A DNA stretch of 64,000 nt from Ancylobacter dichloromethanicus (GTDB lineage: Bacteria; Pseudomonadota; Alphaproteobacteria; Rhizobiales; Xanthobacteraceae): contig NZ_JAHBGC010000011.1 in the NCBI RefSeq assembly GCF_018390645.1, forward strand, positions 1 through 64,000. The letters are read 5' to 3'. The notes beneath the pieces were generated by a model, which worked only from the letters and a program-made list of their open reading frames with translations, was not told the DNA's origin and searched no databases. Positions 25,913-34,269 of this stretch are shown here, piece after piece (position 1 is the stretch's first letter; each line of letters opens with the position of its first letter). A program made the translations under genes and the position numbers.

Positions 25913-26452
25913 TCACTTCACCTGCCGCTTTTCCAGCTTCCTCGCCAGCGTGCGGCGGTGCATGCCGAGCCGGCGCGCGGTTTCGGAGATGTTGAAGTCG
26001 GCTTCCACCAGCGTCTCGTGGATGCGTTCCCATTCGAGATTCTTGAGCGAGGTCGGGCGCCCGTCCAGCGGCACCGAGACGTCGCCCTCGACCCGCTCGA
26101 ACGCCTTTTCGATGTCGTCGGCGTTGGCGGGCTTGGGCAGATAGTGACAGGCGCCGAGCTTGATCGCTTCCACCGCCGTGGCGATGCTGGCGAAGCCGGT
26201 GAGCACCACGATCCGCATCGCGGGGTCGTTTGCGTGCAAGGCCTTCACGCAGTCGAGCCCGGATTCCCCGGCGAGCTTGAGGTCGACCACCGCATAGGCG
26301 AGGCGGGTTCGCGCCAGCAGGGCGGTGACCTCGTCGAGCCCCGTCGCGGTTGTCACCACGTAGCCGCGCCGCTCGAAGGAGCGCTTGAGCGTTCGGGCGA
26401 AGGTGGCGTCGTCCTCGACGATCAGCAGCGTTCCGGTGGGGACATGGTTCAC
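25913..26452 (-). CDS. regA: RegA/PrrA/ActR redox response regulator
   Basis: This response regulator of 179 residues has a receiver domain (LLIVEDDATFARTLKRSFER, phospho-acceptor in VVDLKLAGESGLD) and a short Fis-like DNA-binding helix-turn-helix (FNISETARRLGMHRRTLARKL), which is diagnostic. RegA homologues control respiration, carbon fixation, hydrogen or nitrogen metabolism and photosynthesis in response to redox state. The GTG start at 26452 overlaps the regB stop (GTGA), so the pair is coupled. It sits convergent to the lipid-methyltransferase gene of the RpoE regulon. Confidence 0.95.
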   Translation of the reverse strand: MNHVPTGTLLIVEDDATFARTLKRSFERRGYVVTTATGLDEVTALLARTRLAYAVVDLKLAGESGLDCVKALHANDPAMRIVVLTGFASIATAVEAIKLGACHYLPKPANADDIEKAFERVEGDVSVPLDGRPTSLKNLEWERIHETLVEADFNISETARRLGMHRRTLARKLEKRQVK

Positions 26453-27729
26453 GGCGTTCCTCCCGACAGCCCGGCCAGCGGCAGGCGGAGCCGGACACAG
26501 GCGCCGCCCCCGGGACGGTTTTGTACCTCTACCGCTCCGCCCAGCCGGCGTAGCACATTGACGACGAGGAACAGGCCGAGCCCGGCCCCGGTGCGCGCCT
26601 TGGTGGAGCGGTAGGGCTTGCCCGGCTCCGCCGCGATATGTGCCGGGAAGCCGGGCCCCTGGTCGCTCACCTCGACGCACAGCGTGTCGCCCTGCCGGCG
26701 CACGGCAAGGCCGACCCAGGCCGGCGAGGCTTCCAGCGCGTTGTCCAGCACGTTGAAGATCACCTGCTTGACGGCGAGATCGGAGATGACCGCCTGGTCC
26801 GGCTCGAAGGCGTTCTCGTAGTCGAGGGCGGCCGGCGCGCGGATCGCCCGCCAGTCGGCCACCGCCTCGTCGAGTAGCGCACGCACGCCGGTGCGGATCG
26901 TCCCCTCGCCGCGCGCCTCGCCGGAGGAGAGCAGGATGCCGGTGACGATCGCCTTGCAGCGGGCAAGCTGGGTCTGCATCTCCGCCATGTCCTGCACCAG
27001 TTCGTCGTCGCGGGCGAGCACGGGCATCTTCTCCCAGTCGTTGAGGATGACCGACAGGGTGGAGAGCGGCGTGCCCAGCTCATGCGCCGCGCCGGAGGCG
27101 AGCAGGCCCATGCGCACGATGTGCTCCTCCTCCGCCGATTGCTGGCGCAGTTCGGCGAGCCGGGCATCGCGGGCACGCAGATTGGCATTGATGCGGGTGA
27201 TGAACGCCACCAGCAGGCAGGCCGACAGCACGAAGCAGATGAACATGCCCTGTATGTGCAGGTTCCAGAACCCGCCCATGGGGCCGTGCGGCCCCAATAT
27301 GTCGCGGTGGAAGGCGGTGAGGCCGACAAAGCAGGCGCTGGTGATCGCCACCAATGTCCACACCGACCACGCCTCCAGCAGGATGGCGCCGAGGATGACC
27401 TGCAGCAGGAACAGCGAGATGAACGGGTTCTGCGCCCCGCCGCTGAGATAGAGCTGCGCGGTGAGCGCGCCGACATCCAGCAGCAGTTCGAGGAACAGCT
27501 CGGTGTTGCTCACCCGCTCGCGGTGGCGGTAGCGCAGCAGGCTGACGAGGTTGAGGGCGACCAGGAAGGCGATCACCGCCAGCATCTGCGCCAGCGGCAG
27601 GGCGATGGCGAGCACGACATCCACGAACCAGATGGTGACGAGCTGGCCGATCGCGGCGATCCAGCGCAGCTGGATCAGCAGCAGCAGGTTCTTCCTGTCG
27701 CTCGTGTCGCCTGTCGAGACCGTTGCCAA
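26449..27729 (-). CDS. regB: RegB/PrrB/ActS redox sensor histidine kinase
   Basis: This membrane-bound redox sensor kinase has 426 residues. About six membrane helices fill residues 20-178, with the quinone-linked motif GGAQNPF at 97-103. The phospho-histidine is H216 in ASGAAHELGTPLS. C258 in QLARCKAIV corresponds to the redox-active cysteine of RegB. The ATP-binding end has LDNALEASP and GAGLGLFLV. No ATG fits the family start. I chose TTG 27729, which has GGGAGG before it and gives the usual RegB length. The frame stays open for 500 bases upstream, but that part lacks protein character. It forms an operon with regA. Confidence 0.92.
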   Translation of the reverse strand: MATVSTGDTSDRKNLLLLIQLRWIAAIGQLVTIWFVDVVLAIALPLAQMLAVIAFLVALNLVSLLRYRHRERVSNTELFLELLLDVGALTAQLYLSGGAQNPFISLFLLQVILGAILLEAWSVWTLVAITSACFVGLTAFHRDILGPHGPMGGFWNLHIQGMFICFVLSACLLVAFITRINANLRARDARLAELRQQSAEEEHIVRMGLLASGAAHELGTPLSTLSVILNDWEKMPVLARDDELVQDMAEMQTQLARCKAIVTGILLSSGEARGEGTIRTGVRALLDEAVADWRAIRAPAALDYENAFEPDQAVISDLAVKQVIFNVLDNALEASPAWVGLAVRRQGDTLCVEVSDQGPGFPAHIAAEPGKPYRSTKARTGAGLGLFLVVNVLRRLGGAVEVQNRPGGGACVRLRLPLAGLSGGTP

Positions 27730-28011
27730 TCCGGATGCCTCCCGCCGCCGACCGGCTTCCCGGAACCCGTTGCCAGGTTCCGCCGGGGCGCGGCACGGGC
27801 ACGGATCTGCCCGTGTGCCGCTTTTAGGGCGAGCGCGCCTCGAGGTCGATTGGGCATCCTGTCCAAGGCCCCGGAAGGCGCGGCCAAGCGCCCGGCCGGT
27901 GGTGCGGCGATGCCGGCCGATATCCGCCCTGGCGCATGGCGCACGGCGTCGCTTGCGATTCGCGATGACGCGCTGTTTGATGGGCGCCGTCGATGCACCC
28001 ATCGATTCCTC
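27730..28011. other. Intergenic region between regB and the cobalamin riboswitch
   Basis: No gene is supported here. An imperfect hairpin at about 27790-27830 (GCGGCACGGGCA against TGCCCGTGTGCCGC, two-base bulge) is followed by TTTT on the plus strand and could end stray transcription toward the riboswitch, or fold in the regB leader on the minus strand. The divergent promoters of regB and of the riboswitch transcript should lie here. Confidence 0.45.
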
Positions 28012-28210
28012 ATGGTGTCCGGGAGGAAGACCTTTCCGGATGAAACGGGAACGGGGCAGGGCGCCATGACCGCGAGGTCTGTCGCCCGAAACCCCGACCG
28101 CCCCCGCGACTGTAGGCGGCGAGCGGCCTTCCATCGTGCCACTGGGACTCCCTCCGGGAGCCCGGGAAGGCGGAAGGCATGCCGTGACCCGCGAGTCAGG
28201 AGACCGGCCA
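28012..28210 (+). promoter_or_regulatory. Cobalamin (B12) riboswitch
   Basis: The region carries the conserved elements of an adenosylcobalamin aptamer. These are ACGGGAACGGGGC near 28045, the CCCCCGCGACTGTAGGCGG core near 28100, GCCACTGGGA at 28138, CGGGAAGGC near 28163, and the B12 box AGTCAGGAGACC at 28194-28205. It lies 52 bases before the CbiM-like gene, which it should repress when B12 is plentiful. A six-base-pair hairpin, GCCGTC (28231-28236) with GACGGC (28243-28248), stands just before the ribosome site AGGAG and could form part of a translation switch. Confidence 0.93.
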
Positions 28211-28261
28211 TGACGACGAATCCCATGCGCGCCGTCGGGTGAGACGGCACAGGAGAACATC

Positions 28262-28939
28262 ATGCATATCGAACCCGGCCTCGTGGCCGAAGGAAAGATC
28301 TGGCTCAGCTATGTGACGGCGGCCGGTGCCGGCGCCTATACGCTGAAGCTCGCGGCGGACGCGGTGCGCGAGCGTGGCGCCGTCTCGCTGGTCGCCCGCA
28401 GCATCTTCACCACGGCGCTCGTCTTCTGCTTCTTCGAATTGCTGCCGCACCACCCGGTCGGGGTCTCGGAGGTGCACCTCATCCTCGGCTCGACGCTGTT
28501 CCTCATCTTCGGCGTGGCGCCGGCCGCCATCGGGCTGGCCGCCGGCCTCGCCATACAGGGCCTGTTCTTCGCGCCGTTCGACCTGCCGCAATACGGCATG
28601 AACGTCACCACCCTGCTGGTGCCGCTGTTCGCGCTAACCGCGCTGGCGGGCCGCATCATCGCCCCGGCCACGCCCTATGTGGAGCTGAAGTACCGGCAGG
28701 CGCTGGCGCTTTCCACCACCTACCAGGCCGGGATCGTGGTCTGGGTGGCGTTCTGGGCGTTCTACGGCCACGACTTCACGGTGGAGAACGCGTCGTCGAT
28801 CGTCTCCTTCGGCGCCGCCTACATGCTGGTCATCATCGTCGAGCCGCTGGTCGACCTCGCCGTGCTGGCGGCGGCGAAGGCGCTCGACGGCCTGCGCGGC
28901 ACACCGCTGTTCGAGCGGCGCCTCTACGACGCGGCGTGA
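28262..28939 (+). CDS. CbiM-like metal (cobalt/nickel) permease under B12 riboswitch control
   Basis: This membrane protein of 225 residues resembles the CbiM/NikM substrate-binding permease of energy-coupling-factor transporters. It begins MHIEPGLVAEGK, keeping the Met1-His2 pair that binds the metal in that family. It also contains HHPVGVSEVHLILGSTLFLI, which matches the metal-site histidine region. Six or seven membrane segments follow. The B12 riboswitch upstream strongly points to cobalt uptake for cobalamin synthesis. No cbiN, cbiQ or cbiO gene is next to it, so it either uses distant ATPase parts or works alone. The ribosome site AGGAG is 7 bases before the ATG. Confidence 0.82.
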   Translation: MHIEPGLVAEGKIWLSYVTAAGAGAYTLKLAADAVRERGAVSLVARSIFTTALVFCFFELLPHHPVGVSEVHLILGSTLFLIFGVAPAAIGLAAGLAIQGLFFAPFDLPQYGMNVTTLLVPLFALTALAGRIIAPATPYVELKYRQALALSTTYQAGIVVWVAFWAFYGHDFTVENASSIVSFGAAYMLVIIVEPLVDLAVLAAAKALDGLRGTPLFERRLYDAA

Positions 28940-28949
28940 CACTTGCGGC

Positions 28950-28971
28950 CGGGAGGCGTTCGCGCCTCCCG
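28950..28971 (+). terminator. Hairpin after the CbiM-like gene
   Basis: CGGGAGGCG and CGCCTCCCG form a perfect nine-base-pair stem around a TTCG loop, 11 bases after the stop codon. No T run follows, so it may be a weak or factor-aided terminator or an mRNA end stabiliser. Two other gene ends in the window carry stems with the same GGGAGGCG core. Confidence 0.5.
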
Positions 28972-29136
28972 GGACATCCACCGGGCACTTCCGCGCCACC
29001 GAGGCCGCGGGCCGCGTTGACGCCGGTAGCCGCTCGAGCACCCCTTGGGCAAATTGTCCAAGGGGGCGGTTAAACACCTGCCGACCCTGTCCGGACGGCG
29101 CGGCCGATGCCATGATCCCGTTGGGGAACCGGTGGG

Positions 29137-29547
29137 ATGGCTGGATATTCGGGACGCTATTGGCTCGGGGTGCGCGCGGTTGCGCTGACGCTCGCCTATG
29201 CGCTCGTCCTGCAATTGCTGCTGGCCAGCCTCCACGCCGGCCGTGCCGCCGGCGATCAGCTTTCCGGCGACCCGCTGTCCGCCGCCGGCCAGGCGATCTG
29301 CCTCAACGCCGCCGCCTCGACCGCGCCCGCGGGCGATGGCGGGGACAGGCCGGCCATCGCCCATTGCCCGCTCTGCACGCTGCGCGCCGACATCGCTCTT
29401 CCTCCCGCCGTGGCGGCGGGGAAGGGCGCCGACCGCCCCGCCTTCCCGGTCGCCTGGGCGCCCGACCTCCGCGCGCCGCCCCGCGCCTCGCTTTCCCGCA
29501 CCGCGCACCATCCACGCGGGCCGCCGGCCGCGCGCTTCCTCGCCTGA
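29137..29547 (+). CDS. DUF2946-like small protein with a Cys-x-x-Cys motif
   Basis: This 136-residue protein has an N-terminal membrane segment or uncleaved signal (VRAVALTLAYALVLQLLLASL), a cysteine near the middle (AICLNAA) and the pair HCPLC before a proline-rich tail. This layout fits the DUF2946 family, small exported proteins commonly encoded beside TonB-dependent copper receptors. The function is unknown; a metal-binding role is plausible from the cysteines and histidine. It lies 122 bases before the receptor gene and probably shares its transcript. GGTGGG precedes the ATG. Confidence 0.72.
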   Translation: MAGYSGRYWLGVRAVALTLAYALVLQLLLASLHAGRAAGDQLSGDPLSAAGQAICLNAAASTAPAGDGGDRPAIAHCPLCTLRADIALPPAVAAGKGADRPAFPVAWAPDLRAPPRASLSRTAHHPRGPPAARFLA

Positions 29548-29669
29548 CTTAACGGTGCCGCCCCGCGCGGCATCCTGTCTTTGCCAAAACGAGCCGGAGC
29601 CCGCCGGGCGTCGTGCGCATGTGCCGCGCGCGCCATCGGCACGGGCTTCCGCAGGCCGATGGAAACGCC

Positions 29670-31937
29670 ATGAATCCCCTGAACCCGCCCGCCCGCGCGC
29701 CGTCGAGGCGCCCTCTGCTGCGCCGTTCGACGGCCCTCATCTGCCCGGCCCTGGCCCTGCTGTGCCTTGCGCCGGCGCTCACGACGGCGCACGCCCAGCC
29801 AGCGGCCCCCGACGCTGTCGCCGTCGAGTTGCCCGCCGTGTCCGTGGTCCGCCCGGTCGGCGGGCGTTCGCAGGACGGGCCGCTGGACATCGCCTATGAC
29901 GGCTTCGTCCCTGCCGACACCGGCACCATCTCCACCTTCGAGGCCTCCAACGCGACGCTGTGGACCAGCGATTCCGGCGCGCTGATCGACACCGTTCCGG
30001 GCGGCGCCTCCTGGGGCGCGGGCGGGGTGTCGAGCCTGCCGGCGGTGAACGGCATGAGCGCCGACCAGGTGCAGGTGTCGATCGACGGCATGCTGTTCGG
30101 CCCGGCCTGCCCGAACATGATGAATCCGCCGCTGTCCTATGTGAACCCGGCGATGATCGGGCAGGTGAAGGTCTATTCCGGCACCGCGCCGGTGGGCCTG
30201 GGCGGCGACTATACCGGCGCGCGCATCGATGTGAGCGTCGCGCCCCCGACCTTCGCGGAAACCCCGGAAATCGTGTTCTCCGGCAGCATGTCGGGCTATT
30301 ATCGCAGCAATGGCAATGTCGTCGGCGTCGACGTGAACCTGAACGCCGCCAATGATGCTGGAAGCGTCAACTACACCGGCGGCTGGGTGCGGGCGGACGA
30401 TTACAGATCGGGCGATGGAACGACCATCAAGTCGACCATGTACGAGACCCAGAACCACGCGCTGAGCCTGTCGCGCAAGCTCGACGACGGCGTCGTGACC
30501 CTGCAATTGGGCGGGCAGTTCATCCCGTATCAGGGCTATGTCAACCAGTACATGGACATGGTCGACAACAAGAGCTTCTTCGTCAACGGCACGCTGGAGA
30601 AGAACTTCGAGTGGGGCCAGCTGGAGGCAAATGCCTTCTACAACCATGTGCGCCACACCATGGGCTTCATCGCGCCGGACAAGACCGGCGACATGCCGAT
30701 GGACACCAGGACCAGCGACATGGGCTTCCGGGTGAAGGGCACGCTGGAGCCGACCGGGGTCGACATCGTCCGTCTCGGCAACGAAATATACTACAGCCAG
30801 CTCGACGACTGGTGGCCGCCGGTCGACGGCTCGATGATGATGGGGCCGGACACGTTCTGGAACATCAATGACGGCCAGCGCCTGCGGGTCGGCGTGTTCG
30901 CCGAATGGGAGCGCACGCTCTCGCAGCAATGGACCGCCATTCTCGGCGCGCGCAGCGACGTGGTGTGGATGAACACCGGCGACGTGCAGGGCTACAACGA
31001 GATGATGTACGGCGCCAACGCCGCCGCCTTCAACGCGCTGGACCATGCCCGCACCGACATCAACATCGACGGTTCGGCGATCCTGCGCTACCAGCCGGAC
31101 GAAGCCCGCCAGTTCGAGATCGGCCTCGCCCGCAAGACCCGCTCGCCCAATCTCTATGAGCGCTATTCCTGGTCGACCAACGCCATGGCGATGAGCATGA
31201 TCGGCTGGTTCGGCGACGGCAACGGCTATGTCGGCAATATCGACCTGGAACCGGAAAAGGCCCACACCGCCAGCTTCACCGCCACCTGGCGCGATCCGGT
31301 GCGCAGGGCGTGGGAGGTGCGGGTCTCGCCCTATGCCAGCTATGTCGAGGACTATATCGACGTGCGCCGCTGCGCCCTGCCGGGGTGCATCGAGAACCTG
31401 CCGGACAACCTGACCGCGACCGAAGGCTTCGTGTATTTGCAGTTCGCCAATTACGACGCCTATCTCTACGGCGTGAACATCGACGGGCGGCTCGACCTGT
31501 GGGAGAACCCGACCTATGGCCGGGGCGTGTTCCGCGGCAATCTGAACTTCGTGCGCGGCCAGCGGGTCGATGGGGTAAATCTGTACCACATCATGCCGGT
31601 CAACGCGACGCTGGCGCTCGACCATGTGCTCGGCAACTGGACGACCACGGCGGAGGTGCAACTCGTCGGTGCCAAGACCGAGGTCAGCGAGGTGCATAAC
31701 GAGCTGGAGACCAGCGCCTATGCGCTGTTCAACCTGCGCACCAGCTATCAGCTCGGCCAGCTCAAGATCGATCTCGGCATCGAGAACCTGTTCGACACCG
31801 AATACGACCTGCCGCTCGGAGGCGCCAATCTGGTAAACTACCAGGTGTCCTCGATGATGGGCACCTCGCCCGCATGGGGCTATGGCGTGGCCGGGCCGGG
31901 CCGCTCCTTCAACGCACGCGTGACGGTGGCGTTCTGA
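29670..31937 (+). CDS. TonB-dependent metal receptor, copper (NosA/OprC) type
   Basis: This outer membrane gated channel of 755 residues has a long signal peptide (to about residue 43, ending TTAHAQ), a plug domain and a 22-strand barrel ending in aromatic RVTVAF. The plug segment FGPACPNMMNPPLSYVNP matches the CxxxM/HMMNP copper-site region of OprC/NosA. The barrel is rich in methionine clusters (YMDMVDN, GSMMMGPD), which also suits copper. The B12 riboswitch and CbiM-like gene upstream raise the other option that it serves cobalt or corrinoid uptake. I favour copper from the motif. The start at ATG 29670 gives a clean signal peptide. Confidence 0.87.
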   Translation: MNPLNPPARAPSRRPLLRRSTALICPALALLCLAPALTTAHAQPAAPDAVAVELPAVSVVRPVGGRSQDGPLDIAYDGFVPADTGTISTFEASNATLWTSDSGALIDTVPGGASWGAGGVSSLPAVNGMSADQVQVSIDGMLFGPACPNMMNPPLSYVNPAMIGQVKVYSGTAPVGLGGDYTGARIDVSVAPPTFAETPEIVFSGSMSGYYRSNGNVVGVDVNLNAANDAGSVNYTGGWVRADDYRSGDGTTIKSTMYETQNHALSLSRKLDDGVVTLQLGGQFIPYQGYVNQYMDMVDNKSFFVNGTLEKNFEWGQLEANAFYNHVRHTMGFIAPDKTGDMPMDTRTSDMGFRVKGTLEPTGVDIVRLGNEIYYSQLDDWWPPVDGSMMMGPDTFWNINDGQRLRVGVFAEWERTLSQQWTAILGARSDVVWMNTGDVQGYNEMMYGANAAAFNALDHARTDINIDGSAILRYQPDEARQFEIGLARKTRSPNLYERYSWSTNAMAMSMIGWFGDGNGYVGNIDLEPEKAHTASFTATWRDPVRRAWEVRVSPYASYVEDYIDVRRCALPGCIENLPDNLTATEGFVYLQFANYDAYLYGVNIDGRLDLWENPTYGRGVFRGNLNFVRGQRVDGVNLYHIMPVNATLALDHVLGNWTTTAEVQLVGAKTEVSEVHNELETSAYALFNLRTSYQLGQLKIDLGIENLFDTEYDLPLGGANLVNYQVSSMMGTSPAWGYGVAGPGRSFNARVTVAF

Positions 31938-32023
31938 AGCGGTTCCCGGCCGGGAACGCCCGCGCGGTCGTCGGCCCTTCTCCCGGCGCGTCTTTGCCTA
32001 AAGAGGGGTGGACCCACGGTCGC

Positions 32024-32043
32024 TTTCGTCCGATAGAACGAAA
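32024..32043. promoter_or_regulatory. Palindromic operator candidate before the CoA-transferase operon
   Basis: TTTCGT (32024-32029) and ACGAAA (32038-32043) form a perfect inverted repeat with an eight-base spacer, 26 bases before the start codon at 32069. The shape resembles sites bound by IclR-type regulators. No regulator gene is adjacent. Confidence 0.5.
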
Positions 32044-32068
32044 AAACGACGTGTGAGGAGCGCCTGCG

Positions 32069-33319
32069 ATGGAAGCTTCCCGGCAGGGTCCCGCAGAGGG
32101 GCCGCTGAGCGGCATCCGTGTGATCGAACTCGGCAACCTCATCGCCGCGCCCTTCGCCGCGCGGCTGATGGCGGAGTTCGGCGCCGAGGTCATCAAGGTC
32201 GAGGCTCCGGGCGAGGGCGATCCCTTGCGCAAATGGCGCAAGCTGCACGAGGGCACCTCGCTCTGGTGGTATCTGCAGTCGCGCAACAAGAAGTCCGTCG
32301 CCATCAACATGCGCCTGCCCGGGGGGCAGGAGGTGGTGCGCCGGCTGGTGCGCGACGCCGATGTGCTGATCGAGAATTTCCGCCCCGGCACGCTGGAGCG
32401 CTGGGGGCTCGGCTGGGACGCGCTGAAGGCGATCAACCCCAACCTCGTCATGGTCCGCATCTCCGGCTTCGGCCAGGACGGGCCCTATCGCGAGCGGCCC
32501 GGCTTCGGCGCGGTGGGCGAGGCGATGGGCGGCATGCGCTTCACCACCGGCGAGCCGGACCGCCCGCCCGCGCGCACCGGCATCAGCATTGGCGATTCGC
32601 TCGCCGCCCTGCACGCGGTGATGGGCGCGCTGATGGCGCTGCTGCACATCAAGTCCGGGCGCGGCACCGGGCAGGTGGTGGACGTCTCGCTGTTCGAGAG
32701 CGTCTTCAACATGATGGAGAGCCTGGTGCCGGAGTTCGACGCCTTCGACTTCGTGCGCACCCGCTCGGGCGGCGCGCTGCCGGGCATCGCGCCCTCGAAC
32801 TCCTACCCCACCGCCGAGGGCACCTATGTCATCGTCGCCGGCAATGGCGACGGCATCTTCCGCCGGCTGATGACGGCCATTGGCCGCGAGGACCTCGCCG
32901 GCGACCCGCGCCTCGCCTCCAATGACGGGCGGGTGCGCCATGTCGAGGAGATCGACGGCGCCATTACCGCGTTCACCAGCCGGCATTCGCTGGACGAGGT
33001 GACGGCGGCGCTCGATGCCGCCGAAGTGCCCAATGGGCGCATCTATTCGGTGGCCGACATCGTCGACGACCCGCAATATCTCGCTCGCGAGATGATCCTG
33101 CCCTCGACCCTGCCGGACGGGCTCGACGTCAAGATGCCGGGCATCGTGCCCAAGCTCTCCGCCACACCCGGCGCGGTCAACTGGCTCGGGCCGCGGCTCG
33201 GCGAGCATACCGCGCCGGTGCTGGCCTCACTGGGCTATGGCGCGGAGGAGATCGCGGCGCTGGTCGCGGCCGGGGCCGTCGCACAGGCGCCGGATGCGCC
33301 GGCGGGAGAGCCCGCATGA
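32069..33319 (+). CDS. CoA-transferase, family III (CaiB/BaiF), GFG variant
   Basis: This family III CoA-transferase of 416 residues moves CoA between carboxylic acids. The opening GIRVIELGNLIAAPFAARLMAEFGAEVIKVE and the VDVSLFESVFNMMESL block are typical. Where many members have the catalytic aspartate (GYD or GFD before xxxQAMSG), this one reads PGFGAVGEAMGG, so the aspartate is a glycine. That pattern marks a distinct subgroup. It overlaps the HMG-CoA lyase gene by 4 bases, so it most likely charges a 3-hydroxy-3-methyl dicarboxylic acid with CoA for cleavage. GAGGAG stands 8 bases before the ATG. Confidence 0.88.
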   Translation: MEASRQGPAEGPLSGIRVIELGNLIAAPFAARLMAEFGAEVIKVEAPGEGDPLRKWRKLHEGTSLWWYLQSRNKKSVAINMRLPGGQEVVRRLVRDADVLIENFRPGTLERWGLGWDALKAINPNLVMVRISGFGQDGPYRERPGFGAVGEAMGGMRFTTGEPDRPPARTGISIGDSLAALHAVMGALMALLHIKSGRGTGQVVDVSLFESVFNMMESLVPEFDAFDFVRTRSGGALPGIAPSNSYPTAEGTYVIVAGNGDGIFRRLMTAIGREDLAGDPRLASNDGRVRHVEEIDGAITAFTSRHSLDEVTAALDAAEVPNGRIYSVADIVDDPQYLAREMILPSTLPDGLDVKMPGIVPKLSATPGAVNWLGPRLGEHTAPVLASLGYGAEEIAALVAAGAVAQAPDAPAGEPA

Positions 33320-34260
33320 GCACCGGCTTTCCCCCGCGCGTGTTCATCCAGGAAGTGGTGACGCGCGACGGGCTGCAGATCGAGCCGTGCTTCCTGCCGA
33401 CCGAGGACAAGGTGGCGCTCATCGACGCGCTGTCGCAGACCGGCGTCGCCAAGATCGAGGTCACCTCCTTCGTCTCGCCGCGCGCGGTGCCCAACCTTGC
33501 CGATGCACGCGAGGTGGCGCGCGCCATCAGGCGGTGGCCTGATGTGACCTATGTCGCGCTGGTGCCGAATTTGCGCGGCGCGCAGGAGGCGCTGGAAGCG
33601 GGGATGGACGAGCTGAACCTCGTGCTCTCGGTGAGCGAGACCCACAACCTCGCCAATATGCGGATGACCACGGCGCAGTCGCTGGAAGGGTTCCGCGCCA
33701 TCGTGGCGGCGGCGGCCGGCACGCGGGTGAGCCTCAACGGTTCCATCGCCACCGCTTTCGGCTGCCCGTTCGAGGGCGTGCAGCCAGCGGAAAAGGTGCT
33801 CGATCTGGTCGAGGCCTATCTGGCGGCGGGGCTGCAGTCGGTGACGCTGGCCGACACCACGGGCATGGCCAATCCGCGGCAGGTCTTCGCGCTGGTGAGC
33901 GGGTTCCGCGCGCGGTTCGGCGGGGTGCCGCTGACGCTGCATTTCCACAACACGCGCGGCATGGGCCTCGCCAATGCGCTTGCCGCGCTGGAGGCCGGGG
34001 CGGACCGCTTCGACGCCTCGCTCGGCGGTATTGGCGGCTGCCCGTTCGCGCCCGGGGCGACCGGCAACATCTCCACCGAGGATTTCGTCCACATGCTGGG
34101 GCAGATGGGGATTGAGACCGGCGTCGACCTTCCCGCGCTGCTCGCTCTCGCGCGCAGCCTGCCGGCGCTGCTCGGCCACGACATTCCCGGCCAGGTCGCC
34201 AAGGCCGGGCGCAGCGGCGACCTTCACCCCGTGCCGGCGCATCTGCGCGCCGCCCAGTAG
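33316..34260 (+). CDS. Hydroxymethylglutaryl-CoA lyase
   Basis: This TIM-barrel lyase of 314 residues splits 3-hydroxy-3-methylglutaryl-CoA, or a close analogue, into acetyl-CoA and a keto acid. RDGLQ at residues 17-21 begins the active site. HFHNTRGMGLANA carries metal-binding histidines, and GGIGGCPFAPGATGNISTED near residue 236 is the full family signature with the catalytic cysteine. The ATGA overlap with the CoA-transferase shows the two work together. A leucine-pathway gene set is not present, so the substrate probably comes from outside through the importer encoded next. Confidence 0.92.
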   Translation: MSTGFPPRVFIQEVVTRDGLQIEPCFLPTEDKVALIDALSQTGVAKIEVTSFVSPRAVPNLADAREVARAIRRWPDVTYVALVPNLRGAQEALEAGMDELNLVLSVSETHNLANMRMTTAQSLEGFRAIVAAAAGTRVSLNGSIATAFGCPFEGVQPAEKVLDLVEAYLAAGLQSVTLADTTGMANPRQVFALVSGFRARFGGVPLTLHFHNTRGMGLANALAALEAGADRFDASLGGIGGCPFAPGATGNISTEDFVHMLGQMGIETGVDLPALLALARSLPALLGHDIPGQVAKAGRSGDLHPVPAHLRAAQ

Positions 34261-34269
34261 GACGACAGC

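Noticed and set aside
27730-28263. Extension of RegB to the far upstream end of its open frame
   Set aside because: The upstream part reads through the riboswitch in antisense, is proline- and arginine-rich, and would give a kinase far longer than its family.
29256-31697. An 800-codon minus-strand frame over the TonB receptor
   Set aside because: It is antisense to a well-supported receptor, rich in histidine and aspartate, and has no recognisable motif.
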